A stretch of DNA of 64,000 nt from Acidobacteriota bacterium (GCA_021779935.1 JAJXZT010000040.1:124001-188000), one strand, 5' to 3'; shown: positions 34,678-44,179, counted from the stretch's first letter. The notes: generated by a model not told the origin, from the sequence alone. Program-made: numbers and translations.

Positions 34678-35523
34678 TTACCCGACAATCGCCAACATCT
34701 TCAGAACGTGCAGGCCAATATCCGCATTACCGCTCACCTGCACATGCTCTCGCGCCTCATGACGTCCAATTCCCTTGGTGAAGATCCGCCATGCGATTTC
34801 CTGGGGGATTGTGGTCTCCGCCACCAACTCTCCCGCAGGAGCACTTACCAGCCGCCAGTCTCTCTCGGTGCGAAGCAGATGCCAGCTTCCGCCGCACTCG
34901 CCAGAGACGTTGATTTGCACCCTGTTCCCGGCTTTAGCGGGAACGGGACGATAGGTAAAAGGCAACGCCCGCATGAAGCAATCCAGCACCGGATAATACA
35001 GTTCACGCGTCATGATCCCCGACCGCTCCACTGCAATCCTGATCTGCTGCTGGTGATGCCAGCGCTCGGTGTACTCACGCGCCACGTCGAACCAATTCGC
35101 CGACGCCATCTCTCCCGCCCAGGTCACCGCGAACTTCGCCGCACCGTAGGGATCCAGCGATGCAAAGTAGTCGCTCGTCTGCCGACACGCAACTTCCATG
35201 AGCGAGATCAGCACATCCGGACTCAGGCGCCGGTAGATGGCCACACCTTCGTCGTTCAACTTATTGATGTGAGCCACCAGGTCAGCGTACGAACCAATCT
35301 CCGCTGCCTCGGACTCATATCCGTCGCGTGCGATCGACAGACGACGAAGCTGCGTGTCCAGCAGATGCGCCGCCACGTCTTTCACCGTCCAATGGCCCGC
35401 CAGCGTTCTCCTGTCCCAGTCACTCGCCTCCAACGACCGCAACAACTCCACCAGCTTTGCGTCCAGCTTGCCAAAGAGATGCGACGTCAGTACCGGTTGC
35501 AGGGATTCGCTCGTTTCAGTCAT
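34678..35523 (-). CDS. DinB-fold / maleylpyruvate-isomerase-type thiol-dependent protein
   Basis: A 281-aa four-helix-bundle protein of the MDMPI/DinB superfamily. The N-terminal half carries HWTVKDVAAHLLD (44-56), whose His lies at the usual metal site, and EYTERWHHQQQIR (about 165-177) supplies the other His ligands. The C-terminal part (ECGGSWHLLR...TIPQEIAWRIFTKG) matches the SCP2-like lid seen in mycothiol-dependent enzymes. Relatives use mycothiol or bacillithiol as cofactor. Since bshB1 is in this window, bacillithiol is the likely thiol (inference). The reaction is unknown. It is divergent from the membrane protein gene at 35626. Confidence 0.75.
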   Translation of the reverse strand: MTETSESLQPVLTSHLFGKLDAKLVELLRSLEASDWDRRTLAGHWTVKDVAAHLLDTQLRRLSIARDGYESEAAEIGSYADLVAHINKLNDEGVAIYRRLSPDVLISLMEVACRQTSDYFASLDPYGAAKFAVTWAGEMASANWFDVAREYTERWHHQQQIRIAVERSGIMTRELYYPVLDCFMRALPFTYRPVPAKAGNRVQINVSGECGGSWHLLRTERDWRLVSAPAGELVAETTIPQEIAWRIFTKGIGRHEAREHVQVSGNADIGLHVLKMLAIVG

Positions 35524-35625
35524 GTCGCAATTCTACCTGTTCACGCTCATGTTCACTGCCTGCGTTCTTCATGATTGACGTTTCCATTCACCGTATATAT
35601 CTTTCGGGGTGCCGGACAGCCGACT

Positions 35626-36639
35626 ATGAAAATCACCCAACGTGATCTGGAACTCGCCGTTACCGATGCGGGGCTTCCCGCCGAAAATGCACATTCCATT
35701 TGGCAGAATCTTTTAACCCGCTCTGATGCCGAAGCGCACTTCGAGCCCGCTCATGTTGGCTATTACTTTGGAGCACTGCTAGTCATTGGGGCCATGGGTT
35801 GGTTTATGTCCGAGGGATGGGACTCATTTAGTGGCTGGCAACTTTCGACTATCTCTATTGGCTATGCGGTCATCTTTCTCATTGTTGCGAACAGGCTCGC
35901 GTCACAACCGCTTTTCCGTATTCCGTCCGGCTTACTTGCCACTATGGCGGTGTGCATGACTCCGTTGGCGGTTTACGGCATTGAACGGCAGTTCAACTTT
36001 TGGCCTACCATGGCTCCTGGCTCATATACCAATTTTCACCCATATATCAATGCCAACTGGGTCGCCATGGAAATTGCCACCGTCTGTGCGGCCTTTATCG
36101 CGCTTCGCTTCTTCAAGTTTCCGTTTCTGACGGCTCCGGCTGCGTATGCGATCTGGTATCTCTCCATGGATGCCACCGCTCTTATCTTTGGGCGCACCTG
36201 GAACTGGCGAGACCAATGCATGATTTCCGCCGTGCTTGGAGCCATCATGCTTCTTGTCTCCTACTGGTTCGATGGGAAATACAAGCTCGACTATTCGTTC
36301 TGGGGATATCTCTTCGGGCTCATGATGTTTACAGGCGGCTTGTCCTCCATGGGCCACGGCACACAACTCGGCAAGTTCGGATACCTCCTTGCTCACCTTG
36401 CATTGATTGCAGTGTCTCTCGTCCTCCGTCGCCGAGTCTTTTTAATCTTCGGAGCGTTGGGTGTGTTCATCTACCTCTGCGATGAGGCTTATACATACTT
36501 CCGCTTTTCCGTGGCCTTCCCATTTGTCTTGACCGGCATAGGTCTCGGACTGATTTTTGCCGCCATGCAGTACAAGAAACACGAAGTTGTACTGGAGCAA
36601 AAGATTCGCTCGCTACTTACCCGTAAGATCGCGGCATAG
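35626..36639 (+). CDS. Polytopic membrane protein of unknown function (DUF2157-like)
   Basis: A 337-aa protein with a cytoplasmic N-terminal helix (MKITQRDLELAVTDAGL) and about 8-9 membrane spans. Clear hydrophobic stretches include VGYYFGALLVIGAMGWFM (about 45-62), AVIFLIVANRLA, LLATMAVCMTPLAVYG, CMISAVLGAIMLLVSY and LTGIGLGLIFAAM. A short Lys-rich C-terminus follows. The pattern resembles DUF2157-type membrane proteins. The start at 35626 fits the conserved MKITQ opening; longer frames have no ribosome site. It lies ahead of lpxD on the same strand but 120 bases away, so co-transcription is uncertain. Confidence 0.6.
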   Translation: MKITQRDLELAVTDAGLPAENAHSIWQNLLTRSDAEAHFEPAHVGYYFGALLVIGAMGWFMSEGWDSFSGWQLSTISIGYAVIFLIVANRLASQPLFRIPSGLLATMAVCMTPLAVYGIERQFNFWPTMAPGSYTNFHPYINANWVAMEIATVCAAFIALRFFKFPFLTAPAAYAIWYLSMDATALIFGRTWNWRDQCMISAVLGAIMLLVSYWFDGKYKLDYSFWGYLFGLMMFTGGLSSMGHGTQLGKFGYLLAHLALIAVSLVLRRRVFLIFGALGVFIYLCDEAYTYFRFSVAFPFVLTGIGLGLIFAAMQYKKHEVVLEQKIRSLLTRKIAA

Positions 36640-36759
36640 ACTCAGCCGAGTACTGCCATGTGCGATGCGTGATTCACGCGCCCGGCAGGTTCCATCCATA
36701 TCCCTTTGACCTTTTCCTCACTGACACTCGCCCGTCCTCGTTGTACCCTATTCAGGATT

Positions 36760-37764
36760 ATGAAGCTCTCAGACATCGCATCCGCACTGGCTGTCACACT
36801 TGAGAATGTCTCCGGCGATCTGGACATTACCGGCGTTTCCGGGATCGAGGAGGCGGGGCCGTCGCAGCTCACCTTTATCGCGAATCCCAAATACGCCTCA
36901 GCCGCCCGAACAACCCAGGCCGCCGCGGTCATCGTCGCGCCCGACTTCCCTGCCGATGGGCGTCCCGTTGTCCGCTCCTCGAATCCTTATCTCACGTTTG
37001 CACGCGCCCTGGAACTTTTCTACCAACCGCCGGCTTACGCTCCGGGAATTCATCCAACGGCCGTCATCCATCCCTCCGCAAAGATTGGCGCCGGTGCGCA
37101 CATCGGACCTTACGTCACCGTCGATGAGAATGTGGTGATCGGCGAAGGTTGCGTGCTGCTCGCGCACGTCGTGATCTACCGGGGCGCGACGATCGGCAAC
37201 AACTTTTTCGCGCACGCTCACGCCATCGTCCGCGAGTATTGCCGGCTCGGCGACGGCGTCGTCCTCCAGAACGGCGTCATTATTGGCGCGGATGGCTTCG
37301 GTTTTGCCCGCGACGGCGCTCGCTGGCACAAAATTGTGCAGTCGGGAGTGACCGTGCTGGAAGACAATGTGGAAGTTCAGGCGAATGCCTGCGTCGACCG
37401 CGCCAGCATTGGCGAGACGCACATCGCCAACGGCGTACGCATCGACAATCTTGTGCAGGTCGGCCATGGATGCACGGTCGGCGCGAATACGATGCTCTGT
37501 TCGCAGGCTGGACTGGCCGGCTCCACCAAGGTGGGGAAAGATGTGATTCTGGCCGGGCAGGTTGGCGCAGCGGGCCACCTCACGATTGGAGACGGGGCCA
37601 TCGCCACCGCGCAAACCGGCATCCCGCATGATGTTGCGCCCAACACTATGGTCAGCGGATACCCCGCCATCGAAAACAAACAGTGGTTGCGCGCAGTCGC
37701 GGTATTCAATCGTCTGCCTGAAATCGCAAAAATTCTTCGCCGGCTCGAACGCGGAAAAGAATAA
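36760..37764 (+). CDS. lpxD: UDP-3-O-(3-hydroxymyristoyl)glucosamine N-acyltransferase
   Basis: A 334-aa enzyme with an N-terminal uridine-binding domain (about 1-100, MKLSDIASALAV...LTFIANPKY) and a left-handed beta-helix built of hexapeptide repeats (about 110-310, IGAGAHIGPYVTVDENVVIGEG). The catalytic histidine region GFGFARDGARWHKI is present. It adds the second 3-hydroxy acyl chain in lipid A synthesis, marking the organism as Gram-negative with LPS. The ATG at 36760 gives the family N-terminus; the longer frame does not. No other lpx gene is adjacent, unlike the classic lpxD-fabZ-lpxA cluster. Confidence 0.93.
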   Translation: MKLSDIASALAVTLENVSGDLDITGVSGIEEAGPSQLTFIANPKYASAARTTQAAAVIVAPDFPADGRPVVRSSNPYLTFARALELFYQPPAYAPGIHPTAVIHPSAKIGAGAHIGPYVTVDENVVIGEGCVLLAHVVIYRGATIGNNFFAHAHAIVREYCRLGDGVVLQNGVIIGADGFGFARDGARWHKIVQSGVTVLEDNVEVQANACVDRASIGETHIANGVRIDNLVQVGHGCTVGANTMLCSQAGLAGSTKVGKDVILAGQVGAAGHLTIGDGAIATAQTGIPHDVAPNTMVSGYPAIENKQWLRAVAVFNRLPEIAKILRRLERGKE

Positions 37765-37886
37765 GGGCTTTTCCGCATCACACAATTGCAAGCTCGACTT
37801 TAGTGCGTTTGCACGAGCACGAGGAACGCGCTTACATTAAAAGCAGCGTGGGTTCCCGCCTTGATTCGTTCATGTTGGAGGATTAC

Positions 37887-38255
37887 ATGCCCAAGAGGCT
37901 TTTGCGCTCTACTGTTGTCGCCGCTTTCGCGCTCGTTACGTTCGCTCTCGCAGCCTGTAACTACACCAAACCGTGGATGCACATCGACGTGGTGAACAAC
38001 AGCGGAGCGGAGATTCGTAACGTGGAAGTGGATTATCCAGGCGGGTCGTTCGGGCTATATCTTCTGGGCAACGAACAAACGCATCGGGAATTCGTGCAAG
38101 TCTCAGGGCCCTGCATTTTCAAGCTGCGAATGGCGGATAAGCAGGGCAATCAGAAAATCACCAAGGGGCTGGATTTCGGAGACAAGTGCCCGAACGAAAT
38201 CTCCTTCAATGTCGGCCCGAACCTCCTCATCAATGGGACAGTGACCCGCCCCTGA
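37887..38255 (+). CDS. Small lipoprotein of unknown function
   Basis: A 122-aa protein with a signal peptide ending in a lipobox (LAAC, Cys24). The mature part is a single beta-rich domain: MHIDVVNNSGAEIRNVEVDYPGG, QVSGPCIFKLRMADKQ and KCPNEISFNVGPNLLINGTV, with two further cysteines (in GPC and DKC) likely joined as a disulfide. GGAGG lies 7 bases before the ATG. The fold resembles small outer-membrane-associated beta sandwiches, but no family is recognised. It is convergent with plsC, only 3 bases apart. Confidence 0.6.
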   Translation: MPKRLLRSTVVAAFALVTFALAACNYTKPWMHIDVVNNSGAEIRNVEVDYPGGSFGLYLLGNEQTHREFVQVSGPCIFKLRMADKQGNQKITKGLDFGDKCPNEISFNVGPNLLINGTVTRP

Positions 38256-38258
38256 TTT

Positions 38259-38987
38259 TCAGCGCGCACGAACGTTGCTTCCACCGCGATACTGTTCTGG
38301 AAGTCCGCTCTCGATCGCATCGCGTACGGCATGCATCAGCGCCTCGCGGTCCGGGTAGTTTTTGGGATCAATCGGCGGGTGCACCTTGACCGTTACTGTT
38401 TGGGGATGCACGGTGAACGATCCTTTCGGCCATGCTTCGTGCGTACCGATCATCGTAATGGGCACTATAGGCACCCCCGACTCCATTGCCATGTGGAATG
38501 GCCCTTTTTTGAATGGCAGCAATTTGCCATCGCGCGAACGCGTGCCTTCCGGATAGACCAGCATCGAGTGTCCTGCACGCAGAACTGCCACGCCCTGCTT
38601 CACGCTTTCAATTGCGGCATCGCGGTTCCTGCGATCCACCGGCACAAGGTAGGCCATTCGCATCGCCGTGGAAAGAATCGGGATGCGGAACAGCTCCTTC
38701 TTCACCAGCACCGACATTTGCCTGTGCAACAGCGGCACAACAACTGGCGGGTCAAGGTTCGAGACGTGATTCGACATGAAGATGTATGCCTGAGCCGGAT
38801 CCATCTCGTTCCATCCATCCAGGCGCGCACGTACGCCGGAGAACCAGACTCCGCCGCGTGCTCCCCACATTCCGAGGCGCCACAGGAAATCGATGCGGCG
38901 CGTGATCAGAGTGACCGGAAACCCGATGAGTGCGCCCAGCGGCGTGTACAGCACCCAGAAGCTCACCGCCAGTAGAGCGCGGATCAA
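38259..38987 (-). CDS. plsC: 1-acyl-sn-glycerol-3-phosphate acyltransferase (PlsC family)
   Basis: A 242-aa membrane-associated acyltransferase. The catalytic H-x4-D motif is NHVSNLD (His74, Asp79), and the glycerol-phosphate box is VYPEGTRSRDG (about 140-150). An N-terminal hydrophobic helix (5-27) anchors it. It acylates lysophosphatidate in membrane lipid synthesis. The start codon is TTG (38987) overlapping the stop of the M61 peptidase gene as TTGA, so translation is coupled. It is the last gene of the dapF-ldcA-mpl-M61-plsC run. Confidence 0.88.
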   Translation of the reverse strand: MIRALLAVSFWVLYTPLGALIGFPVTLITRRIDFLWRLGMWGARGGVWFSGVRARLDGWNEMDPAQAYIFMSNHVSNLDPPVVVPLLHRQMSVLVKKELFRIPILSTAMRMAYLVPVDRRNRDAAIESVKQGVAVLRAGHSMLVYPEGTRSRDGKLLPFKKGPFHMAMESGVPIVPITMIGTHEAWPKGSFTVHPQTVTVKVHPPIDPKNYPDREALMHAVRDAIESGLPEQYRGGSNVRAR

Positions 38988-40855
38988 TTTGCCTTCCCCT
39001 GCACTGCCGCTTCATCGTCGCCGTGAATCCACGCAGCCCGGAGCGCCATCTGCCCGGCCGACACATCCGGCAGGTCTTCCAATGAATACCGATTTAACAT
39101 TTGCGCGCCCATTCTGACTTTCAATTCGCGTTCACCCATTGCTCCGCGTAGCGAGAGCATGATCATGTCGCCCGGTTTCGCATTCTCCAACTGCGACAGG
39201 AACTCCATCGCCGGTCTGCCATTGATTCCCGAGATCACATCGCCAGGTTGCACACCCGCGCGTTGCGCATCGCTTCCGTCCGACACTCGCGATACAACCA
39301 GGGTTCCGCCTGTTCTCCGCGACACGATAAACCCAGGGTACGGCGCTTCCACACTCTTCTTCACCAGGCGCAATCCGACAGTCGCGAAGAAATCGTCATA
39401 CGGGATGGGCGTTACCCCGGCGACATAGTTCCGGAAAAAGCTTCTGAAGTCAGCACCCGTCAGGGCTCCTGCTGCCTGTTGCACGCTTGCCGAGTCGTCA
39501 AAATATTTTCCCTGCTTCGCCCAATGGTCATTCATGTATTGGAAGAGATCTCGAATTGACCGTGTGCCGTTGGACGCGCGCAGCATCGCAAGGTCCAGCA
39601 TTTCGCCAAGTATCTGCCCTTTGTTGTAGTACGAAATGCTACGGTCGGGCTGGTTATACGCTGGATACTTGTCCAGCCATGTGTCCAGGCTCGATTCCTC
39701 CGCCGACTGCGTAAGCCGCGCTGGACGCGCCTCCAGCATCTCGATCTGGTCCGCCAATCGCCGCAGGAACTGCTGATCGTTCATCAACCCTGCGCGCACG
39801 AGGATGTGTTCGGCGACTGTACTTGTCATGCCTTCGCTGAACCACAGCGCCCGTGTGTAATTCTCCTTCGTGTAATCCACGGGTTCGAGCGACTGCGGAC
39901 GAATCCGCTTCACATTCCATAGATGGAAGAATTCATGCGCGGTCACGCTCGCAAACCCCAGCGATCCATCGTTCAGGCCCGACGCGCTCACGTCAATCGC
40001 CGTGCAGTTCGCGTGCTCCATCCCGCCGCCGCCCGGCCCACGCGGGAAGTGATAAATAAACGTGTACTCTGAGTAAGGCCGGTCGTGCATCCATTCGGTC
40101 TCGGCGCGCTCAATCTTCTCGTCCACCGTCTGCACCGTCTTCGCATCGTAGTCGCCGGGAATTGCATCGATCACCGTGCGATATTTCGCGCCGTTATCCG
40201 TCCACGTCAGAAGCTGGAATGTCCCGGCCTCAATCGGAGCATCAACCAACGCATCGTAGCTCGGCGCGCGAAACGTCCAGGCGCCAGACTGCGTATCCTC
40301 CGTGGTGGGCAGGGCCGCAATCGCCTTCCATTCCTTCGGGATGTCGGCCAGCGTCACGGTCGCCGGCAACCTACGCGACGCGTTTGAATAGACCAGCACT
40401 TGCGCCAGGTTCAGAAACGCGTGACGATCATTGACCTGAGCTCCAAACGGGCCGGCATCGTTCAGTTGAATGTCGTACTCAATCACGCCGCAACCGGTTG
40501 ACGGCCCAACCTGCCACGTCGTCTTGTCCAACTTCTTCACCGCCAGCGGTTGTCCCGCCGCGTCGTGTGCCGACAACCACTTTACGTTCGCTGCGAAGTC
40601 ACGTACTTCGTAAAGCGCATTCCACACCGGGAGCACGAAGTTTCGTGTTGTCCCCGTTCCTTCAAACTGCACGCTGACGTGCGCAATGTTGTTGTCGCGG
40701 TCGAGCGCCGAAATCATGTATCTAAGGCGCGCGTCCTTATCCTGTTGCGCGCAGTTGAATGTCGCCGGAACCGCGGCAAGCAGAGCCTCGCCAAAACAGA
40801 GAGTCGCCAGAAATATCAGCGTAGCCGCGAACTTCAGTGTCCACGTCTTCTTCAT
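38984..40855 (-). CDS. M61-family (glycyl aminopeptidase-like) metallopeptidase with PDZ domain, secreted
   Basis: A 623-aa protein with a signal peptide (about 1-28, ending LLAA-VP). It has a beta-rich N-domain, a peptidase domain with GGMEHANC (278-285) and the zinc motif HEFFH (307-311, within TAHEFFHLWNVKRIRP), and a PDZ domain near the C-terminus (about 505-580, GGTLVVSRVSDGSDAQRAGVQPGDVISGINGRPAM). The layout equals M61 peptidases, which cleave N-terminal glycine or alanine. Its start overlaps the stop of mpl by 4 bases, and its stop overlaps plsC. Placement beside mpl suggests a role in periplasmic murein or peptide turnover (inference). Confidence 0.9.
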   Translation of the reverse strand: MKKTWTLKFAATLIFLATLCFGEALLAAVPATFNCAQQDKDARLRYMISALDRDNNIAHVSVQFEGTGTTRNFVLPVWNALYEVRDFAANVKWLSAHDAAGQPLAVKKLDKTTWQVGPSTGCGVIEYDIQLNDAGPFGAQVNDRHAFLNLAQVLVYSNASRRLPATVTLADIPKEWKAIAALPTTEDTQSGAWTFRAPSYDALVDAPIEAGTFQLLTWTDNGAKYRTVIDAIPGDYDAKTVQTVDEKIERAETEWMHDRPYSEYTFIYHFPRGPGGGGMEHANCTAIDVSASGLNDGSLGFASVTAHEFFHLWNVKRIRPQSLEPVDYTKENYTRALWFSEGMTSTVAEHILVRAGLMNDQQFLRRLADQIEMLEARPARLTQSAEESSLDTWLDKYPAYNQPDRSISYYNKGQILGEMLDLAMLRASNGTRSIRDLFQYMNDHWAKQGKYFDDSASVQQAAGALTGADFRSFFRNYVAGVTPIPYDDFFATVGLRLVKKSVEAPYPGFIVSRRTGGTLVVSRVSDGSDAQRAGVQPGDVISGINGRPAMEFLSQLENAKPGDMIMLSLRGAMGERELKVRMGAQMLNRYSLEDLPDVSAGQMALRAAWIHGDDEAAVQGKAN

Positions 40856-42279
40856 CCGCGCCCTTCTTTGTGCAGCTCGGCAATCCTCGCCGGGAGCTTC
40901 TCGTAAATTCCCCCGAAGCCGCCGTTCGAAAGGATCGCCACCACGTCGCCAGCCTTCACTTCCGGAGCAATCGTCGCCACGATGTCGTCCGCATTCGCCA
41001 ATTGACGCGCGTGTTTCCCTGCTTGCTCCAACTGCCCTGTCAGTACCGTCACATCCAGTCGCTCTTCCGGTTTGAGCACATCCGTCTGCTTAAAGAACAC
41101 GCTCGCGATGACGATCTCATCCGCCACCGCAAGACTTTTTGCCAATTCGTTTTGGAAGACATTTCTCCGCAAGGTATTCGATCGCGGTTCGAGCACTGCC
41201 CACAGCCGCCGTCCAGCATAACGCACGCGTAACGCCTTCAATGTCTCGCCAATCGCCGTCGGATGATGAGCGAAGTCATCGACAATCGTCACTCCACCGA
41301 CTTCAGCCTTCACTTCCAACCGGCGCTTCACGCTCTTAAATGTTCGCAGCGCTTCCCTGATCGCTTCAACCGGCACACCATAATCGAACGCCAACGCTGC
41401 CGCAGCCGTCGCATTCAGGACGTTGTACTCACCGGCCAGACTGAACTCGAACTCAGCCCATGACTTCCCTTGCCGCAACACCTTCCATGATGTTTTCGAC
41501 GGCTCATAGATCGCATCCACGATCCGCCACTGAGAATCTTCGCCAAATCCATATCGCTCGACGGCGCAAAATGCGCGTTCCACACACTCGCTCACCGTCG
41601 CGCTTCCATCCCACGCGATGATTCTTCCGTTCCTCGGCACCAGGTTCACCAGCCGTCGAAAGGCAAACTTTACTGCCTCAAGGTCGCGGTAGATATCCGC
41701 GTGATCGAACTCAACGGAAGTCAGAATCACTCCGTCCGGAAAGTAGTGCAGGAACTTTGGACCTTTGTCGAAAAACGCCGTGTCGTACTCGTCGCCTTCG
41801 AGGATGAATTCGTTTCCATCCGTCACTGCAAAACTTGACCCGAAATTCTCCGCGATGCCGCCGATGAGGAATGACGGATTACGCCCGGCCACCTGGAATA
41901 TCCACGCCAGTATCGAAGTCGTTGTCGTCTTGCCATGGGTTCCAGCCACCACGAGTCGCTGCTTGCCCGGCAGGAATTCGTCGTGAATCACGGCCGGCAT
42001 AGAAGTAAACGGCAACCGTTCTTCCAGTACGTATTCCAGTTCTGGATTTCCGCGCGAAATCGCGTTCCCAACGATGACCATGTCAGGTCGCGGCGAAAGG
42101 TTGCGTGCATCGAAGGGTTGCGCCAGGGGAATTTCCAGGCTCGAAAGAAAGTCAGACATCGGCGGATATGCAGCCGCATCCGAACCGCGCACCGCGAAAC
42201 CGCGGCTCTTCAGCATTCCCGCCAGCGAAGCCATGGCCGTGCCACAGATACCTATCAGATGGATCGTTTTTCCGTTCAT
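40852..42279 (-). CDS. mpl: Murein tripeptide ligase Mpl
   Basis: A 475-aa Mur-ligase family enzyme. The N-terminal Rossmann motif MNGKTIHLIGICGTAMASLAG is at 1-21, the ATP-binding GTHGKTTT at 113-120, and the C-domain carries DDFAHHPTAI and EPRSNT. Mpl ligates recycled L-Ala-gamma-D-Glu-meso-Dap directly to UDP-MurNAc, saving de novo synthesis of wall precursors. The neighbours ldcA (cuts the recycled tetrapeptide) and dapF complete a murein recycling group. The C-terminal stop overlaps the M61 peptidase start. Confidence 0.93.
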   Translation of the reverse strand: MNGKTIHLIGICGTAMASLAGMLKSRGFAVRGSDAAAYPPMSDFLSSLEIPLAQPFDARNLSPRPDMVIVGNAISRGNPELEYVLEERLPFTSMPAVIHDEFLPGKQRLVVAGTHGKTTTTSILAWIFQVAGRNPSFLIGGIAENFGSSFAVTDGNEFILEGDEYDTAFFDKGPKFLHYFPDGVILTSVEFDHADIYRDLEAVKFAFRRLVNLVPRNGRIIAWDGSATVSECVERAFCAVERYGFGEDSQWRIVDAIYEPSKTSWKVLRQGKSWAEFEFSLAGEYNVLNATAAAALAFDYGVPVEAIREALRTFKSVKRRLEVKAEVGGVTIVDDFAHHPTAIGETLKALRVRYAGRRLWAVLEPRSNTLRRNVFQNELAKSLAVADEIVIASVFFKQTDVLKPEERLDVTVLTGQLEQAGKHARQLANADDIVATIAPEVKAGDVVAILSNGGFGGIYEKLPARIAELHKEGRG

Positions 42280-42294
42280 TCCATTCCATGGGTC

Positions 42295-43260
42295 TTACGG
42301 ATTCACTGCAACATCCACACGGAGGCTCGCGCCATCGCGTCGTGCGTCCAGTGTCACTTCGCCGCCAATCGGCAGCGTCACATTCTTTCCAGTCACATGG
42401 CCCGACGGCACGCCATAGATGACAGGTACTCCCAGTTGGCCAACCACACGCAAAATGACTTCTTCCAGCGTGTAATCCTGGCCACCCGGCTGCACGCACT
42501 CCTTCATCTCGCCGAAGACGAGCCCACGAAGGCCATCCAACTTTCCAGCCAGCTTCAGTTGCATCAGCATCCGGTCGATTTGATATGGCTTTGCGCCCAC
42601 ATCTTCGAAAAACAAAATCTTTCCTCGCGTCCGCACTTCGTACGGAGTCCCCAGCGATGCCGCGATCATCGACAGACACCCGCCATAGAGCTGCCCCGAC
42701 GCGCTTCCCTCCACCAGGGTCTTCATTCCGACCGTCGAAGCCGACTCGACTTCAAATAGTTCTCCGCGCAACGCCGCACTCCAGGATGCCAAATCAACGC
42801 TATCTGCCTGCGAGAAATCGCTTACCACCATCGGCCCGTGGAATGTCATCAGCCCATGGTCGCTGAACCATGTCAGCAACGTTGTTACATCACTATATCC
42901 GGCAAAGATTTTTGGGGATCGGAGAATGATCGATATATCTAAATGTTCGAGCAGGTAATTGCAGCCGTAACCGCCGCGAGCACAAAAAATCGCTTTCACT
43001 TCCGGACGCGCGAACATCTCCATGATCTCCCGCGCGCGCCGTTCAGCCGATCCAGCGAAATAGATGTCCTTCTCAAAGATCGAGTCATTGAAGAACGGCA
43101 CGTATCCCAGTGCGCGCAGTCTTGCACATCCCGCCTCGAATGCTGCCCTGTCGAATGCGCTCGCCGGAGCAACAATTCCGATTGTGTCGCCCGGCCGCAA
43201 CGCGTTTGGACGCGCCGGTACGCCCACAGGTTCCGCGTCACGATGGATGTCTTCGCTCAT
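42295..43260 (-). CDS. ldcA: LD-carboxypeptidase (S66 family)
   Basis: A 321-aa protein with the S66 hallmarks: CARGGYGCNYLLEHLD (93-108) and FAGYSDVTTLLTWF (119-132), whose Ser123 is the likely nucleophile, and later Glu and His motifs (GGCLSMIAASLGTPYE and GVPSGHVTGKN). It removes the terminal D-alanine from murein tetrapeptides in the cytoplasm, giving the tripeptide used by Mpl. It sits between dapF and mpl on the same strand with gaps of 24 and 15 bases. Length is normal. Confidence 0.9.
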   Translation of the reverse strand: MSEDIHRDAEPVGVPARPNALRPGDTIGIVAPASAFDRAAFEAGCARLRALGYVPFFNDSIFEKDIYFAGSAERRAREIMEMFARPEVKAIFCARGGYGCNYLLEHLDISIILRSPKIFAGYSDVTTLLTWFSDHGLMTFHGPMVVSDFSQADSVDLASWSAALRGELFEVESASTVGMKTLVEGSASGQLYGGCLSMIAASLGTPYEVRTRGKILFFEDVGAKPYQIDRMLMQLKLAGKLDGLRGLVFGEMKECVQPGGQDYTLEEVILRVVGQLGVPVIYGVPSGHVTGKNVTLPIGGEVTLDARRDGASLRVDVAVNP

Positions 43261-43284
43261 TCGCCTGCCATGGTAAATGAAAAC

Positions 43285-44085
43285 TCAGAGGAAATACTCG
43301 CCTTGCGCGATCAATCGTGCCGGGCCCTCCAGGAAAAGTTCGTCATGCCACTCGACCGTCTGCGAACCTCCCGGCGCCACCACCCTCACCCGCCGCTCCA
43401 CCCGTCCGCTGGCGATGGCCGCCGAGGCCGAGGCCGATGACCCCGTGCCCGACGATTGCGTCTCTCCGGCGCCGCGCTCGAAGATGCGAATTTCGATCTC
43501 GTCGCGACTCACCACGCGTGCGAACTCGACATTCACGCCCTCCGGAAACCGCGTCGTCTGCGCCTGGATTTGCGCCGCCAGCTCCCGCCATTCTTGCGGA
43601 AATTCCTTGCAGAACACGATGAACTGCGGGTTCCCCATCGAGACATACATCCCTCGAATCTCTTTGCCGCCCACCATCAATCGCTCTTCGTTGCTCACCT
43701 GCGGCCTGCCCATCGCGGTACGAAACTCGAACGTCTCGCCATTTCGCGACACCAACTCGCACGTCTTGATACCGGCATCCGTCGCAATCACTACCCTTTG
43801 TTTGTCCGTCTGCGACACATGATGCGCGGCCACACAGCGAGTTCCGTTTCCTGATATTTCCGCGAAGGAGCCATCCGAGTTAATCAGCGATGCGCGAACG
43901 TCTGCGCCCTCGACCTCCGATATCAACTCCACGCCATCGGCGCCTACCCCGTAGTTACGGCTGCAAATTGCCCGCGTGAATTCCGCCTTGTCGCCGGAAA
44001 CATGGCGCGACTCAACCACGAGAAAATCGTTACCGCAGACCGTTGCTTTCACAAAAGGCACCGAATTGCTCTTCCGCTTCTCCAA
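43285..44085 (-). CDS. dapF: Diaminopimelate epimerase with Ser in place of one catalytic Cys
   Basis: A 266-aa protein of the DapF fold that converts LL- to meso-diaminopimelate. The first half carries the substrate loop SGNGTRCVA with Cys84. The second half motif, normally ACGTGA, reads SSGTGSS (211-217), so the second catalytic Cys is Ser212. ERGAGET and YGVGADG segments are otherwise typical. TTG 44085 is used here; GTG 44061 also has a ribosome-like site and would begin MPFVKATVCGNDF, nearer the usual N-terminus. It leads the wall-recycling run and is separated from pnp by a terminator. Confidence 0.85.
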   Translation of the reverse strand: MEKRKSNSVPFVKATVCGNDFLVVESRHVSGDKAEFTRAICSRNYGVGADGVELISEVEGADVRASLINSDGSFAEISGNGTRCVAAHHVSQTDKQRVVIATDAGIKTCELVSRNGETFEFRTAMGRPQVSNEERLMVGGKEIRGMYVSMGNPQFIVFCKEFPQEWRELAAQIQAQTTRFPEGVNVEFARVVSRDEIEIRIFERGAGETQSSGTGSSASASAAIASGRVERRVRVVAPGGSQTVEWHDELFLEGPARLIAQGEYFL

Positions 44086-44179
44086 GGACTGTCCCTCTCT
44101 CCGCGCCGCGAATTCTGCTGGATTCTATCATCCGCGCGCCACGCGGTTCGTCGCAGTCAGCTCTTTCAGGCAGCAAAAA

